From UBA11403 sp963784615 (GTDB lineage: Bacteria > Pseudomonadota > Gammaproteobacteria > Legionellales > Legionellaceae), in NCBI GenBank assembly GCA_963784615.1, contig CAWASG010000001.1:1-64000 (forward strand): DNA of 64,000 nucleotides. Reading direction: 5' to 3'. Positions 17,188-26,800 of this stretch are shown in pieces; position 1 is the stretch's first letter; the number at the start of each line of letters is the position of its first letter. The notes below the pieces were generated by a model. It worked only from the letters and a program-made list of their open reading frames with translations. It made no database searches and was not told the origin of the DNA. Made by a program: the position numbers and the translations under genes.

Positions 17188-17964
17188 TTATGCTAAATAG
17201 GTGAATTGAAATCGAAGTTGGTTCGTATATAAATGCGATACACTTAACGCTTGGTTCGTGGTTGCGGCTGTTGTTCTACCTAACGATGCTGAGCCTAAAT
17301 TCGAGAATTGATAGCCAAGCCCTGCTCTCACATGTTGCGTGACGTTGTAATCCATGCCCAATCCTATTCCCCAGGCAAAACTTGTTTCTGTGTGACTGCT
17401 AAAGGGAGACATGGGTGTTACTAAAGGGACTATCGGCGTTTCGCGGTAGTTGTTTGCTCGATTAAATGCGGCACCTATCTCTCCTGATACATATGGGTGT
17501 AGTGAAGGCTTATTGGGTAATGTCGTCAGTAATTTACTCGTCAACATGGCACGTATCGGCTTGATATGATAACCATAAGTGAAATTATCAAACTTTGGCA
17601 CGCCAAATTGCCATACGTGGCCTTTTGTGGTGAGTTGGGTGTCTATATACGCCGCGGCGCCTAATTGAGCGCTAAGGCTTGGTGAAATTGCACGTTCAAC
17701 GCCTACAAATGCACCAAAATCAGTTGCTGTTTGTGAGCGATGTGTCGTGGTGTAATGATTCTGAAAAGGGGGTAATAACGTTAAGGTTTGCGCTCGGCCT
17801 GTTTGAACAAAATCAGGGCCTATGGTTAACGTGGCTAGTGGTTGATATTGCGGTGCTCTTGATTCAATGTCACCCATTGTGCCAGCACGCGTTACTTGAG
17901 AGCCCAGGATTAACAGGCCGGTCGCGGTTATCCAAAAATAGGATGTCGGTTTGGTTAACGTCAT
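17188..17964 (-). CDS. Outer-membrane beta-barrel protein upstream of the DGR target
   Basis: 258 residues. The signal peptide is about residues 1-27. The mature protein shows alternating strands with aromatic belts (HPYVSGEIGAAFNRANNYRE, AWGIGLGMDYNVTQHVRAGL) and a terminal QLRFQFTYLA strand, typical of an opacity/OmpW-like barrel. AAGGA lies 7 bases before the ATG. It is the first gene of the DGR transcript, ending 12 bases before the variable gene. A paralogous arrangement exists at 21862-22611 + 19979-21850. It may anchor or export the variable protein, but no export domain is visible. Confidence 0.72.
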   Translation of the reverse strand: MTLTKPTSYFWITATGLLILGSQVTRAGTMGDIESRAPQYQPLATLTIGPDFVQTGRAQTLTLLPPFQNHYTTTHRSQTATDFGAFVGVERAISPSLSAQLGAAAYIDTQLTTKGHVWQFGVPKFDNFTYGYHIKPIRAMLTSKLLTTLPNKPSLHPYVSGEIGAAFNRANNYRETPIVPLVTPMSPFSSHTETSFAWGIGLGMDYNVTQHVRAGLGYQFSNLGSASLGRTTAATTNQALSVSHLYTNQLRFQFTYLA

Positions 17965-18250
17965 AGAATATCCTTATTATATGTTGTATGTCTTTAGTTG
18001 GGCATAAAATTTTACTGGCATTCAATTCCAAACGATGCGAGTATTGTTTGCATTAGATAGTCAAATTTTAAAATCACTTCAGCTTATCATGCTTTCTTTT
18101 CGAACAAAACATTTCCTGTATTTTTCTGTAAGCTTATACACAGCGATTATGCAGTTTACACGTTGAAGTTATGAAATTTTCTCCAAGGTGTTGGTTTTCT
18201 TGGGACGAGACCAACGGTAGATTGACCATAAAAAACAATAAGCCGGGTAA
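17965..18250. other. Divergent promoter region
   Basis: AT-rich gap between the minus-strand DGR operon and alkD. TATAAT at 17978-17983 (read on minus) lies near the barrel start, with a poor -35. Nothing else was seen. Confidence 0.35.
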
Positions 18251-18949
18251 ATGGTAATGACCAATCTTTCACAAATTACATCAAAACTCGAATTGGCTGC
18301 GTGTTCACCCGATAAGACCAGTATTTATTATAAAACAGGTATTGGTGAGTACGCTGAACATGACCAATTCATCGGAGTTAAAACGCCTGTATTACGCTCT
18401 ATTGCAAAGGAGTATCACAGACTCACGTTCCAAGAGATTCAAACATTGATTGAGTCGCCAATTAACGAAAAACGTTTGTTAGCGCTGTTTATTTTGGTTA
18501 ATCAATACCAAAAAGGTCCGCTCGATAAAGAAACTTGTTACCAGTTTTACATCAACAATTTAACGCATATCAACAATTGGAATCTCGTTGATTCTTCTGC
18601 TCATTGGATAGTTGGCGCGCATCTTATCCATGGAGATAAAGAGCCGCTTTTAACATTAGCCAAATCAGACATTATGTGGGAGCGACGCGTTGCCATCGTT
18701 GCAACCTGGTTTTTCATTCGACATGATTCTCTGGAATGGACTATCAAACTTGCTGAGCTACTGCGCAAAGATAGGCATGATCTCATTCACAAAGCGGTCG
18801 GTTGGATGTTACGAGAAGTGGGGAAGCGTAATCAGCAAGTCTTGATAGAGTTTCTTGAGCAATATGCCAACACCATGCCACGTACTATGCTTCGGTACTC
18901 AATTGAGAAACTATCCGCAGAACAGCGTAAAATATACATGCAGAAATAA
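18251..18949 (+). CDS. DNA alkylation repair protein (AlkD family)
   Basis: 232 residues, all-helical HEAT-like repeats. Family motifs: YYKTGIGEYAEHDQFIGVKTP, NNWNLVDSSAHWIVG, SDIMWERRVAIVATW, HDLIHKAVGWMLREVGKR. AlkD-type glycosylases remove bulky or cationic alkylated bases by trapping extruded nucleotides. The length is normal for the family. The start may be 18251 or the ATG at 18257. It is monocistronic. Confidence 0.85.
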   Translation: MVMTNLSQITSKLELAACSPDKTSIYYKTGIGEYAEHDQFIGVKTPVLRSIAKEYHRLTFQEIQTLIESPINEKRLLALFILVNQYQKGPLDKETCYQFYINNLTHINNWNLVDSSAHWIVGAHLIHGDKEPLLTLAKSDIMWERRVAIVATWFFIRHDSLEWTIKLAELLRKDRHDLIHKAVGWMLREVGKRNQQVLIEFLEQYANTMPRTMLRYSIEKLSAEQRKIYMQK

Positions 18950-18966
18950 AAGAATGAACGTTATTC

Positions 18967-19131
18967 ATTACCGTTTTGTGCATGTCCTTTAACGAGTTCC
19001 ATTTCAATGGCTGATAATTTGGTGGGTTAGGCGAGGATTTCAGCGGGAATAGAAATTTTACCAATATCATGCACCAATCCCATGGGTTCAAGTGCCTCAC
19101 AGCGTTCATTGGACCAACCTAATTGTAGGCC
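18967..19131 (-). pseudogene. HD-GYP (c-di-GMP phosphodiesterase) domain fragment
   Basis: On the minus strand, LGWSNERCEALEPMGLVHDI and GKISIPAEILA are followed by a TAA where the family has Lys, then PTKLSAIEMELVKGHAQNG. This is the HDxGK core of an HD-GYP domain, cut short at both sides. Decayed. Confidence 0.7.
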
Positions 19132-19313
19132 GATTTTTTTTGCAAGTAAGCCAACTCAGAGATTTGCTCGGCATATTGATTGTTATAGCCATTCACAGCC
19201 TTCTCCAAATCGATGTATTTCCGAGCTTCATGATCCCATTCCCTGATATAGTTACAAGCCCGATTTGAGTTTAGATTGAATGACGAAATTTGTAAAATTA
19301 AGCGAGGCACACA

Positions 19314-19338
19314 CAGGACAAACGTATCTTAAATGACT
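19314..19338. mobile_element. Solo end related to the 13428 MITE
   Basis: CAGGACAAACGTATCTTAAA matches the MITE terminus at 13428 with three mismatches in 20. No partner end was found nearby. Confidence 0.45.
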
Positions 19339-19411
19339 TGCCCTAACAATGGTTTCACAAAAGATCTTTATGTGTTAATATGATTCAACTTGAATTTTGA
19401 AGAGGGTTAAT

Positions 19412-19849
19412 ATGAGTAACTTATTTGCTAATACTACTGTGGCTGTCAATGCATTGTATGGTGATTTTAAATTTAAGCCCTATTACCATGTTGGTTTTCA
19501 TCTTGATGCACTCACAAGCGGATGTTGTCACATCGCTAGAACATTGATTGATTTAGCTGCAACATTGCTTCGTTTTATCACGCTCTCATTATGTGTCATT
19601 AGTATATTTGGTTTGATATTGGCTCCTAAACAAGCACTGGATCTGCTCGACAATATAACCGCTACAGTCATAGCGGCCGTTACGGTTGCCATTCATCCTG
19701 TCATTGTTTTGCTGCGTACCCTGTCATCAATGTTTGCTGGATATGAAAAAAATGTCGATGATCAGCTTGGTGTTGCGAAGGAAGATAGTGATATTTATAA
19801 GGAAGAGGAAAGTGATATCGAATTGGCGACGACACTTTTTCCTGCATAA
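19412..19849 (+). CDS. Hypothetical membrane protein
   Basis: 145 residues. Two hydrophobic segments (about residues 50-75 and 80-105: LLRFITLSLCVISIFGLILA and TVIAAVTVAIHPVIVLL) suggest a two-helix hairpin in the membrane. The C-terminal tail is acidic (EDSDIYKEEESDIE). ATG 19412 is chosen for its AGAGGG site 5 bases upstream. Small proteins with a hydrophobic hairpin occur among Legionellales effectors, but this is only suggestive. Family not recognised. Confidence 0.55.
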   Translation: MSNLFANTTVAVNALYGDFKFKPYYHVGFHLDALTSGCCHIARTLIDLAATLLRFITLSLCVISIFGLILAPKQALDLLDNITATVIAAVTVAIHPVIVLLRTLSSMFAGYEKNVDDQLGVAKEDSDIYKEEESDIELATTLFPA

Positions 19850-19867
19850 GTAAAAAGCAACTCACCT

Positions 19868-19960
19868 GGGGCGTCATCCTGAGTGCCTCAGTGGCCTCGC
19901 AACGACGCCACCTGCAAGTTCATTTCAGCTGTTTGTTCCGAAGGTACTCCCAACCTGCCA
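19868..19960. repeat. R2 dispersed repeat, partial
   Basis: Fragment of the R2 family (CGCAACGACGCCACCTGCAA and CCGAAGGTACT are diagnostic), shared with 56237-56420. Confidence 0.7.
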
Positions 19961-19978
19961 AAACTGGGTTAACAGCCC

Positions 19979-21850
19979 CTAGAATGGATTAGGGAGAAAA
20001 CATCCTTGATACGTGCAATTACACGGAGCAGCTGAAGTGAAGGTTGGAGTACCTGCAACTACAGTTGCCGTAGTCGTACATGTCTGGCCTGTAGCTGAGC
20101 CCGTAATAATAAGTTGTGCGTTATTATAAATGACAAAATACGGCCAGGGCGTTGCAATGTTTGTTCGATCTTGAACGGGTACAACGACGGTCATGGAAGC
20201 ATCTTGCGATGTCGTTGGGTTCCTTTGAGTGATTTGAACGGTAAACGGCGCTGTTTGTGTTCCTGTATAAATCGATACAGGAATCAGTGCGCCGCTTGTA
20301 AATCCCTGGCAACCCAGGTTGTTATCAGGCGAAAATGACTGATTTGGAATTAAGCCCAAATTATTGGGACCCTTTAAATTGCAATTAGAATCAAAAACAC
20401 CATAATAATTTTCAGCACTCGTTGTTGGAAGGGCTTTTGCTGGTTCATCATAGGCTTCAAATACTAGAGCGCTGCTTTTGTTGCTGGGAGTATTGATGAA
20501 TGTATATATTGCTTGTAGATAAGTTGTGGCTTGTGGTGTCAATCCAAAATCACAGGGAGGATAAGAGCCTGTCCCACAAGCATATTGATCGGGAGGCGGA
20601 GGATTCGTTGCGGCGGCGTTTGTCACCCATCCCGTTTCGGCAATCAATGAAAAAGGTGGTGTCGGAGTATAATTTTGATTTGCTATCTGCGAATAATCCC
20701 ACGCAACAGAATTTGTCGTTGAGACATCCGTTACTGCATTTGCATAGGGAACGCCCCATTGGACTGGGTATGTATCAAATGAGATAGGAGCCGCTGGGAA
20801 GCCAGTGGTAAGTATACCCTGTACAATAGATTGAGATGGCACCGGATTAACCACATCATCAGCGCGGAAGGCTGTTGTAACAGGGATGTCTGAACTTGTG
20901 CCTGAATTAACGCCTAAATTCTTCAAATCTTTTTGAATTTGAGTGATGGCACATTCTAAATAAGTAGCACCGAGAGCAGTACCGTCATAATTTTCATGGC
21001 CTGCAAATACGAGCGTCACTGTTTGTTTAAACTTAGCGGGCGATACTTGACTAATCACAGAATTTAAAACTTGAATGCCTTGTCCTGTCGTTGTACTTGA
21101 GTTGCTGGGTTGAAGTAAAGGATTACAGCTGCCGCCTTGTGGTATTGTAACTTCATATACCACATTCATATTTAGGGCTGCAGCTCGGTTAATTATATCA
21201 ATCCAGGTATAGGCCGTTGTTGCGTATGCCCGCACGGTTGAAAATCCGGCCGCTTTTAATTGGGAGAGTTCTGCGCCTATATTTGAAATGGGAGAGGAGC
21301 CACCGCCCGTGTAAAAAACATCATGATTATTGAATGAATTGGTGGTAGTTGGAATGTTGACTGGGTAATGATTCGGGGCGTAATTAATGCCAATAATCCC
21401 GGATCCCATTCCTGTCGTGCTTGTAAATTTCACTGGAATTTGATTGTTACCAAAGTTTAAATTGACAGTCGCTGATTTAAATCCTCTTTTAGTTGAGATG
21501 AAGTTAACAATAATTGAACATTCTCCACCAGGTTGAAGCGCTTGGTTGTTACAATTATCCGTGATTGCAAATTCACTTTGGTCACTTAAAAATGATTGCG
21601 TATTATTAAAAGGTGTAGGCATTTTGAAAGGTAAATTTGATTTAAACGTATAGGTTACCGAATAGGGGAGCCCCGTCGTTGTGCGAGCGGGTAATGATCC
21701 AGATGATATTCTCTGTTCAATAGGATTTAATACAGGATAGATGGGCTTGTCTGTGACGTCCTTTGTATCAATGACAACCGCTTTCCCTGCCATCGAGGCA
21801 TTCAGCTCAAGTAATAGAAGTCCAATGGTGCAATAGCGAGGCGCATTCAT
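19979..21850 (-). CDS. Secreted GH17-like (beta-1,3-glucanase-like) protein
   Basis: 623 residues. Signal peptide about 1-22. Residues ~40-145 are an Ig-like surface domain (GGECSIIVNF). Residues ~148-470 resemble a GH17 TIM barrel: GINYAPNHYPVN near the start, QLKAAGFSTVRAYAT, AGHENYDGT (possible acid/base Glu), SLIAETGWV (nucleophile Glu in the GH17 motif) and FEAYDEPAK. GH17 enzymes cleave beta-1,3-glucans of fungi, algae and plants. A C-terminal ~130-residue Cys-containing tail follows. It ends an operon-like pair with the barrel gene 11 bases upstream. Confidence 0.68.
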   Translation of the reverse strand: MNAPRYCTIGLLLLELNASMAGKAVVIDTKDVTDKPIYPVLNPIEQRISSGSLPARTTTGLPYSVTYTFKSNLPFKMPTPFNNTQSFLSDQSEFAITDNCNNQALQPGGECSIIVNFISTKRGFKSATVNLNFGNNQIPVKFTSTTGMGSGIIGINYAPNHYPVNIPTTTNSFNNHDVFYTGGGSSPISNIGAELSQLKAAGFSTVRAYATTAYTWIDIINRAAALNMNVVYEVTIPQGGSCNPLLQPSNSSTTTGQGIQVLNSVISQVSPAKFKQTVTLVFAGHENYDGTALGATYLECAITQIQKDLKNLGVNSGTSSDIPVTTAFRADDVVNPVPSQSIVQGILTTGFPAAPISFDTYPVQWGVPYANAVTDVSTTNSVAWDYSQIANQNYTPTPPFSLIAETGWVTNAAATNPPPPDQYACGTGSYPPCDFGLTPQATTYLQAIYTFINTPSNKSSALVFEAYDEPAKALPTTSAENYYGVFDSNCNLKGPNNLGLIPNQSFSPDNNLGCQGFTSGALIPVSIYTGTQTAPFTVQITQRNPTTSQDASMTVVVPVQDRTNIATPWPYFVIYNNAQLIITGSATGQTCTTTATVVAGTPTFTSAAPCNCTYQGCFLPNPF

Positions 21851-21861
21851 GTATGTTTTCC

Positions 21862-22611
21862 TTAAGCTGCGTTGTCAAAAAAATAATTGATACTGTAAGC
21901 AATCGAATTATCCGTGAATGTCGATTTTAAGCGTTCAGCAGCAAAGCCACCTACACCTTTGCCAGACCGTGCCTCGCCATAATGGCCATAACTATATTCG
22001 AGCCCCATCCACAGATTGTTTGCAAGCAAATAATCGATCCCGGCGCCGATAATATAGCTGAATTCATGGTTGGATTTATTTTGAAAACCAGGGCTGGTGC
22101 GTGAGATAATAGTAGGCATGGGTGTTTCTGAAAATCTTTTTACACGATTGATGGATTCGCCAAGACCTGCAGTGAGAAAGGGCATGAAACGATGGTAATT
22201 ATAGAGATTCGCTTTCGCGACGCCTAGTATGCTTTGGCGTTGAACTTTGTATTGGTAATGGTAGTTATTAAACTGAGGTACGTTAAATTGAAAGAGAGTG
22301 CCACGTGTTTTAGCGGGTAGTGCGTAAGCATATCGAGCGCTGAGACTATAGAATGGCAGCCACTCGCCATCTCTTGACCATCGATAGCCTCCTAATAATG
22401 AAAAAGCTGCAACAGTATCGATACCACGACCGTGATAACGGTCATTTGGCCAACCTGGTCCTGTGCCAACATAGATATTGTTTGCGATTTTGGGAATAGA
22501 GGCGCCGATGCTTTCACCCACATACCAGTTGCCATGGGTTGAAGTACTTTGAGCGCATAGGGAGTAACCGACGCAACAGAGTAGTGCCGATACTTGAATC
22601 ATTTTTTTCAC
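21862..22611 (-). CDS. Outer-membrane beta-barrel protein (pair with GH17-like protein)
   Basis: 249 residues. Signal peptide about 1-20 (MKKMIQVSALLCCVGYSLCA). The mature part has barrel-like strands and ends in SIAYSINYFFDNAA. Motifs shared in order with the barrel at 17188-17964 (FQFNVPQFNNYHYQYKVQ versus WQFGVPKFDNFTYGYHIK; NRVKRFSETPMPTI versus NRANNYRETPIVPL) show that the two are paralogues. Each lies 11-12 bases upstream of a secreted protein gene, so the pairing is probably functional. Confidence 0.72.
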   Translation of the reverse strand: MKKMIQVSALLCCVGYSLCAQSTSTHGNWYVGESIGASIPKIANNIYVGTGPGWPNDRYHGRGIDTVAAFSLLGGYRWSRDGEWLPFYSLSARYAYALPAKTRGTLFQFNVPQFNNYHYQYKVQRQSILGVAKANLYNYHRFMPFLTAGLGESINRVKRFSETPMPTIISRTSPGFQNKSNHEFSYIIGAGIDYLLANNLWMGLEYSYGHYGEARSGKGVGGFAAERLKSTFTDNSIAYSINYFFDNAA

Positions 22612-22769
22612 TAGACATCCATATCAAATAAAATGTTGAGGAAAGTAGAACATCTCTTTTCATGTTTTTCAATTATTTTGTTAATTATTTTTATGCTCGC
22701 GAATTGAATAACTTCTGTTTCTTGTAACATTAAGTGATAAGACAGGATTGAGGAAGCATAGGAAATGTT

Positions 22770-22803
22770 GGTCTCAGTCATGGTTTCGCCATTTCAGTGG
22801 CAT
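22770..22803. repeat. R3 repeat, single arm
   Basis: GGTCTCAGTCATGGTTTCGC... one arm of the R3 palindrome seen complete at 43431-43555; it ends next to the stop of the C39-like gene. Confidence 0.65.
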
Positions 22804-22804
22804 A

Positions 22805-23533
22805 CTACTTTTTGTCGTTAGTATCTTTGGGTTCTAAAATCAATAAATTAGCATCATACGTACTTACACCCAGTAAAATGGAATTAATCAGCCGCTTACT
22901 GCTCACTGTATAATAATTACTACCGGCTAAAACATTTTTATTATAGGGATCTGCCACTACAATCAGTCTTTTTTTATCATTGTAACCACATAACACGACG
23001 AAATGACCGCAAGATGTGCCGCAAACGTCATCTGCAAAAGAAACGCCGTCTGAGGTGAATGATTCGCGTGGAGAACGATAAAGATAGGTTGCGCTGAGCC
23101 CAGTGATAATGGGGAGATTCTTATTGAAGTAATATTTCAGTGTTTCTACATCTAAGGTTTTAAATCGAATGATTCCTCCCAGTGCTAGAAACTCTTGGAA
23201 AGCGTTGCTGGCCTGTGCCAGTCCTTTTTCATGCTTAAATTGACTTTGATGTTTTAATTTGGTCAGCAATACTTCAGGGTGAGCCTCACTTTTTTTAAAC
23301 CAGGTCGGATCAAAGATATTCATATTATTGACAAATATAGTGGCTTTAAATCCTTGTTGTAGCGCATGCTTGCCAAGCAAAGGGGCAAGCGTTCCACCAG
23401 AAAGTGAGCGCTCGATTGTACGAATTACTTTTTCGAGTGAGATATTCAAGCCATGATAGCGATAAACCGCATGCAAACAGGTTGATCCACATGTTTCATC
23501 ATTGGGTTGAGGGTCTATTTTTAGATCTATCAT
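22805..23533 (-). CDS. C39-like cysteine peptidase family protein
   Basis: 242 residues, no signal peptide. A papain-like triad of the peptidase C39 type is visible: Cys in NDETCGSTCLHAVYRYHG (about residue 15), His in CGHFVVLCGYN, Asp in VVADPYN. C39-like domains cleave double-glycine leader peptides or act as stand-alone amidases. No ABC transporter or leader peptide gene is adjacent, so a processing role is not supported. It could also be a secreted effector or a modification enzyme. The start at 23533 has a GGAGC site upstream. Confidence 0.7.
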   Translation of the reverse strand: MIDLKIDPQPNDETCGSTCLHAVYRYHGLNISLEKVIRTIERSLSGGTLAPLLGKHALQQGFKATIFVNNMNIFDPTWFKKSEAHPEVLLTKLKHQSQFKHEKGLAQASNAFQEFLALGGIIRFKTLDVETLKYYFNKNLPIITGLSATYLYRSPRESFTSDGVSFADDVCGTSCGHFVVLCGYNDKKRLIVVADPYNKNVLAGSNYYTVSSKRLINSILLGVSTYDANLLILEPKDTNDKK

Positions 23534-23640
23534 GATTGCTCCTTGAGTACGGTTCTTATTTATAGCTTGGCGTATAATAAATTTACATCAAGTGTTTTGT
23601 TGATATAATGATGACTATTTACTTCATCATGCTCTTTGGG

Positions 23641-23785
23641 GGCGCTCCAGTACCTTGGGTACAAACAGCTTAAATGAACTTGCAGGTGGCATCGTTGCGA
23701 GGCACGAAGCAGAGAGAACAAAGCTTCGAACCCTGGATTGCTCCGTACCTCGTAACGACGCCTGATACAACATTACACATAGAAG
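23641..23785. repeat. R2 dispersed repeat
   Basis: Contains the R2 core (CGTTGCGAGGCACGAAGC, TTCGAACCCTGGATTGCT) and GTACCTTGGGTACAAACAGC; partly mutated palindrome between two genes. Confidence 0.75.
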
Positions 23786-23829
23786 GCTACGGCAGGACAT
23801 CTTAAGCTTGATGATTAGGAATAGTAGCA

Positions 23830-23859
23830 TTGACTTTACTTCCTAATCTGTCTTATAAT
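23830..23859 (+). promoter_or_regulatory. Sigma-70 promoter of the giant repeat gene
   Basis: TTGACT (23830-23835), 18-bp spacer, TATAAT (23854-23859). A near-consensus promoter. It overlaps the upstream in-frame ATG at 23858, so translation must begin later, at 23894. Confidence 0.75.
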
Positions 23860-23893
23860 GCATCACTTAGATCAATATGTGGAGCTAAATTCA

Positions 23894-26800
23894 ATGGCAA
23901 ATCCAATTAAATGTAAAAAATTAAATGACGAGCTTGTACAACTGCAAGCTGATTATCAATCTCTGGCAGGTTTTAAGTGGTTTATGTTTAAATTAACCTC
24001 ATGGAGCTTGGCTTCAGCACTGGATGATTTTGATCCTGCGGATGCAGATAGCGTTAGGGATTTATATACAGTGTATGAAGGTGGTTGGTTTTCCTGGGTC
24101 GCTGGGTTATTTGATATCTATACTGCAATCAAAGACTCGTTATTCCATCGTTTACTGAGCCATTTTGGAGGGGATGATGCACTCAACACGATGTCTCATC
24201 CAAAAGCCGATGAATTGTTGTTGTTTTCAGAACAATTTGGCGGATTACAAGACCAGACTATCCTGGTTCCTCTGCTGGATCATGGCGTCTTGTTCGATTT
24301 TGTAAAAGATGAGTTTGAAGATTCTGAACATAACCTAGATGAATTAAAAGGTACCATCGATTTTAAATTGAGCCAGTTACCTGTATTAAATACACTTGCC
24401 GCGAAAACAGGGCAACCTGTAAGCCGTTTTATTCATGCAACTGAAGATCAGGCTCATCTCTATACCGTGTTACTTGAGCAACCATTTTCGCCAGAAGAGA
24501 TGCTACAACTGGTCGTGAAGATTCAAGACCTGGAATCGCCACAGGTACAAATCAATTTAGTGACATTATTTCAAAATCGACCGGGTCTATTCCACGCGCA
24601 TCGAGAAAACATTTTCAAATCAATCCTTGATAAACCGAACATGTTTAAGACGGACATTGAATTTTTCACAAAGTTGGATCCCTGTTTTTCCGGAAAATGC
24701 TCTGATGAACAATGCGTGCAAATTATAGAAAATAACGTGTTACGGGCAATATTGAATGTGCTAGTGGAGAGTGACCAAGCCGACAAGGCCACGTTGGTAA
24801 ACGAAGTCATGGCGTTTCCAGCTCAACAAGGCATTCTTGATCTCATGCATTCTAATCAGCCCAAGGCTATCGCATTGTTGGTTTTTTCAGCCCAATTTGG
24901 GGGAATACGCGATAAGGAGATCATTGATTTACTCCTTAAACATGACTTCTTGTTCGACTTTGTACAACGACAATTTACAGCCGAGACGCCTAAAGAGATG
25001 GAAGCGTTAAAGCGTATCATCAACGTCAAATTGGCTCACCTAAAGATATGGGAGACGCTCGCTGCGAAAACGAATACACCGATAGATGGTTTTTATAAGG
25101 CTTCAGATTTGCAAACAGCTCTCTATGAGGCATTGCTGCAACAATTATTTGCGGCTGACGTCGATGAAAAACTGATGAAGGAGATTCAAAGCCTGCCATC
25201 ACCGCAGAGACAAGTCAGATTGTTGGAATTATATCAATCACAACCCGTGCTATTCCATGCGCATCGAGATAACGTATTCAAAGCAATCCTGGAAACACCG
25301 GATAGTGTCACTAAAGAGACTGACTTTGTTCAAAGCTTGGTTAAAACATGCACAGAGGACGAGTGTAAATCTATTATTGATGATAGGGTACTAAGAGCGG
25401 TAGTCGACAAGGTGATGGCTTGCCCAAACACTAACGAGGCATTGTTGATTAAGCAAGCGATGGTCTTTCCTAATCAACAGGGTCTTCTTGATTTAATGAC
25501 CTCATACCCAAACACAGACGTTAGTCATTTTTTGCTGCTTCAAGAACCCGCGATGAAGTGTATCAAACAATTGGAAAATGGTGATTTTCCGGATGAATTA
25601 AAAATGACACTTGAATCATCAGATAAAGCTCGACTTTTCTTCTATCTTTTGAACATAGAAACAAAAGGTTCGGAAATGGCTCGATTGGTTAACAAGATCC
25701 TTCAAACGGATGCACCTAAAGCATTACTAGAAATCTTAATTCAATTGAAAGTACAAAATCGTTTATATCAAGACAGTGTCATTGCTACATTCAACGCTTT
25801 TGTAACCATTTCTCAGCTGGAAGAATGGCGTAAAATGGCAGCCAAATCCTGGATTAATCAGGACTTAATTAAGGCCATCTGTAAAGATTCAAGCTTTGCT
25901 GGATGTATCGTCTATCTGTTTCAGCTGTATCCGGATCTTCAGCCACATAAGGACATTGCGTTTCTTCAGGATCCAAATCAGTTCATAAATCTGTGTATCA
26001 CGCTTAAAGGTATTTTGAAAGAGTCGGATATCAATCTCATCATCAATAATTCAACGCTTCGGGATCTGTTGACGGTGTTATCGACTAAAAAAGGCCTTCG
26101 TTCTGGCCTGGTAGAGGCTTTAGAGTCTCATGAGTCAACGTTTGAGATTCTTCAGGTGATGAAACGGTATCCTAATCTGGATATTGATCAGTTGATGAAA
26201 CTCGATCGCATCAATCTTAATCGAATTTTAGAGATTAACGGATTAGAGGAAGCAGACATAACAGACTTGTTGCAACCGGATAGATTTCCTCTGTTTGTCA
26301 CGTTGAGGACGCTTAAGCAATCGAACTTGGATAGTGCCATTTTGAAAGAGATGATTAGGATAAAATCTGATCATGCTAGGTCGATTCATGTTACGTTGAA
26401 TGATTTCAATGAAAAAAATTGGATTAAACCTGAGTATGTGACAGACATTTTTTTGAAGCTGGCCGCGCGAGTTGACTTTAAATTGTTGAGTCGGTTGATC
26501 AAACTTGAGGTGGTGTCGACATTATTTGATGACTCGATTGATAATCTTTTCCGGCTGTTAGAGATGAGAGTCAAAAATGATTTATTACCCGTATTGCTTG
26601 AGTGTCTCATTGAGAAAAAAGCACTCACGTCTGCGAATATAGTAGAGATTATCGAGATCTTAGGTGATACCTCACCAGCTGCTAGCAATGCAATTATGTC
26701 TACCTTAGACGAGATGCCCCCATCACAGCTCACCAGCGACAATAGTTCATCGGTGTTAAAACTCTTGATTTGTGCTTCTTGGAATGATGAGGTCTTGACT

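Noticed and set aside
19119..19310. 63-codon minus-strand frame
   Set aside because: No ribosome site or recognisable family; sits between an HD-GYP relic and a solo IS end, probably debris.
20500..20787. 95-codon plus-strand frame opposite the GH17-like gene
   Set aside because: Shadow of a longer, recognisable minus-strand gene; no ribosome site.
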